Shown: piece after piece, positions 63,625 through 64,000 of the stretch
How the letters are laid out: each line of letters starts with the position of its first letter
Numbering within the stretch: position 1 is the first letter of the stretch
From: Sinorhizobium terangae
GTDB lineage: Bacteria; Pseudomonadota; Alphaproteobacteria; Rhizobiales; Rhizobiaceae
Direction: 5' to 3'
NCBI RefSeq assembly: GCF_029714365.1
Contig: NZ_CP121659.1
Location: 3,632,501 to 3,696,500 of the forward strand
Length of the DNA stretch: 64,000 bases
Made by a program: the position numbers and the translations under genes
The notes under the pieces: generated by a model
What the model saw: only the letters and a program-made list of their open reading frames with translations
The model's database searches: none
Told to the model about the DNA's origin: nothing

Positions 63625-64000
63625 GCACGCCTTATGCAAAGCTTCCGGGCTGGGTCGAGTACGGTCTGGTCCCGCTGATCAATCTTGCCGTCGCCTTCAT
63701 CGTCGCCGGACTTGTCGTCCTGCTCGTCGGCGAAAATCCATTCGAGGCCGCCTATCACCTGATCAACGGCGCCTTCGGTCGTGGCGAATATATCGGCTTC
63801 ACGCTCTACTATGCGACGACCTTCATCTTTACCGGTCTTTCCGTCGCCGTGGCGTTCCACTGTGGGCTCTTCAATATTGGCGGTGAAGGGCAGGCCTATG
63901 TCGGCGGCATCGGGGTGGCGCTCGCCTGCCTCTGGCTGGACCAGACCATGCCCTGGTATGTGGTCTTCCCGATCGCGATCATCGGTTCGGCCTTCTTTGG
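63621..64000 (+). CDS. ABC transporter permease (BMP/nucleoside type), 3' end outside window
   Basis: The first 126 or so residues are present. They show at least three transmembrane segments (LVPLINLAVAFIVAGLVVLL; GFTLYYATTFIFTGLSVAVA; WYVVFPIAIIGSAFFG) and the family motif FNIGGEGQAYVGG. This motif is typical of the YufP-type permeases paired with double ATPases. It is cut by the window end, not truncated biologically as far as can be seen. Confidence 0.9.
   Translation, partial: MSTPYAKLPGWVEYGLVPLINLAVAFIVAGLVVLLVGENPFEAAYHLINGAFGRGEYIGFTLYYATTFIFTGLSVAVAFHCGLFNIGGEGQAYVGGIGVALACLWLDQTMPWYVVFPIAIIGSAFF

Noticed and set aside
62008..63639. 543-codon minus-strand frame opposite the double ATPase
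   Set aside because: Shadow of the ABC ATPase, whose Walker and signature motifs are on the plus strand.

Overview
The window looks like chromosome or megaplasmid DNA of a Sinorhizobium/Ensifer-type alphaproteobacterium. Evidence: high-GC coding DNA, an rrn operon ending 23S-5S-tRNA-fMet, several RIME-like rhizobial intergenic mosaic elements, an N-methylproline demethylase (StcD)-type gene, and a xoxF/xoxG/xoxJ lanthanide methanol dehydrogenase locus. No integrase, transposase, CRISPR array or phage gene was recognised.

Layout. 1-2.2 kb: 3' part of an rrn operon with a terminator, followed by a truncated ABC permease. 3.2-16.6 kb: a signalling and regulatory stretch with a lipoprotein-like hydrolase, a decayed histidine-kinase fragment, a 2083-residue kinase/AAA/GAF/PAS/histidine-kinase protein, a TetR-cupin pair, and a PAS histidine kinase broken by one G. 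That kinase shares palindromic operators with a nearby TetR gene. 16.9-25.4 kb: a catabolic locus for betaine-like compounds around a divergent TetR promoter. It holds two OYE-type FMN/FAD oxidoreductases (one StcD-like), an orphan glycine-betaine-type binding protein, a ProC-like reductase, an Ldh2-type dehydrogenase, and a small cupin carrying the active-site residues of the DMSP lyase DddQ.

25.7-39.2 kb: lanthanide-type methanol oxidation. A PQQ-dehydrogenase-associated ABC system (binding protein, beta-propeller, ATPase, permease) and a second tauABC-like transporter precede xoxF, xoxG and xoxJ. Gfa (formaldehyde-glutathione condensation) and an Ogt-type DNA repair protein follow. Methanol would be oxidised by XoxF in the periplasm, electrons would pass to XoxG, and formaldehyde would be captured as S-hydroxymethylglutathione.

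39.8-59.5 kb: a surface-polysaccharide locus. An asparagine-synthetase/ACP/acyl-AMP-ligase/NadE-like operon resembles a module that activates and amidates a substituent. Two paralogous GNAT-like proteins, a methyltransferase, a Wzx-type flippase, a GumC-like copolymerase, a Wzy-like polymerase, a NodB-type deacetylase, three glycosyltransferases, a VanZ-like protein and a secreted clan-GH-A hydrolase follow. 59.6-64 kb: a Zn/Cd/Pb P1B-ATPase behind a MerR-type promoter, then the start of a BMP/nucleoside-type ABC importer cut by the window edge.

A notable structural pattern is that four genes end with a TAG stop that is itself part of a repeat element's conserved CTAGCGC terminus.
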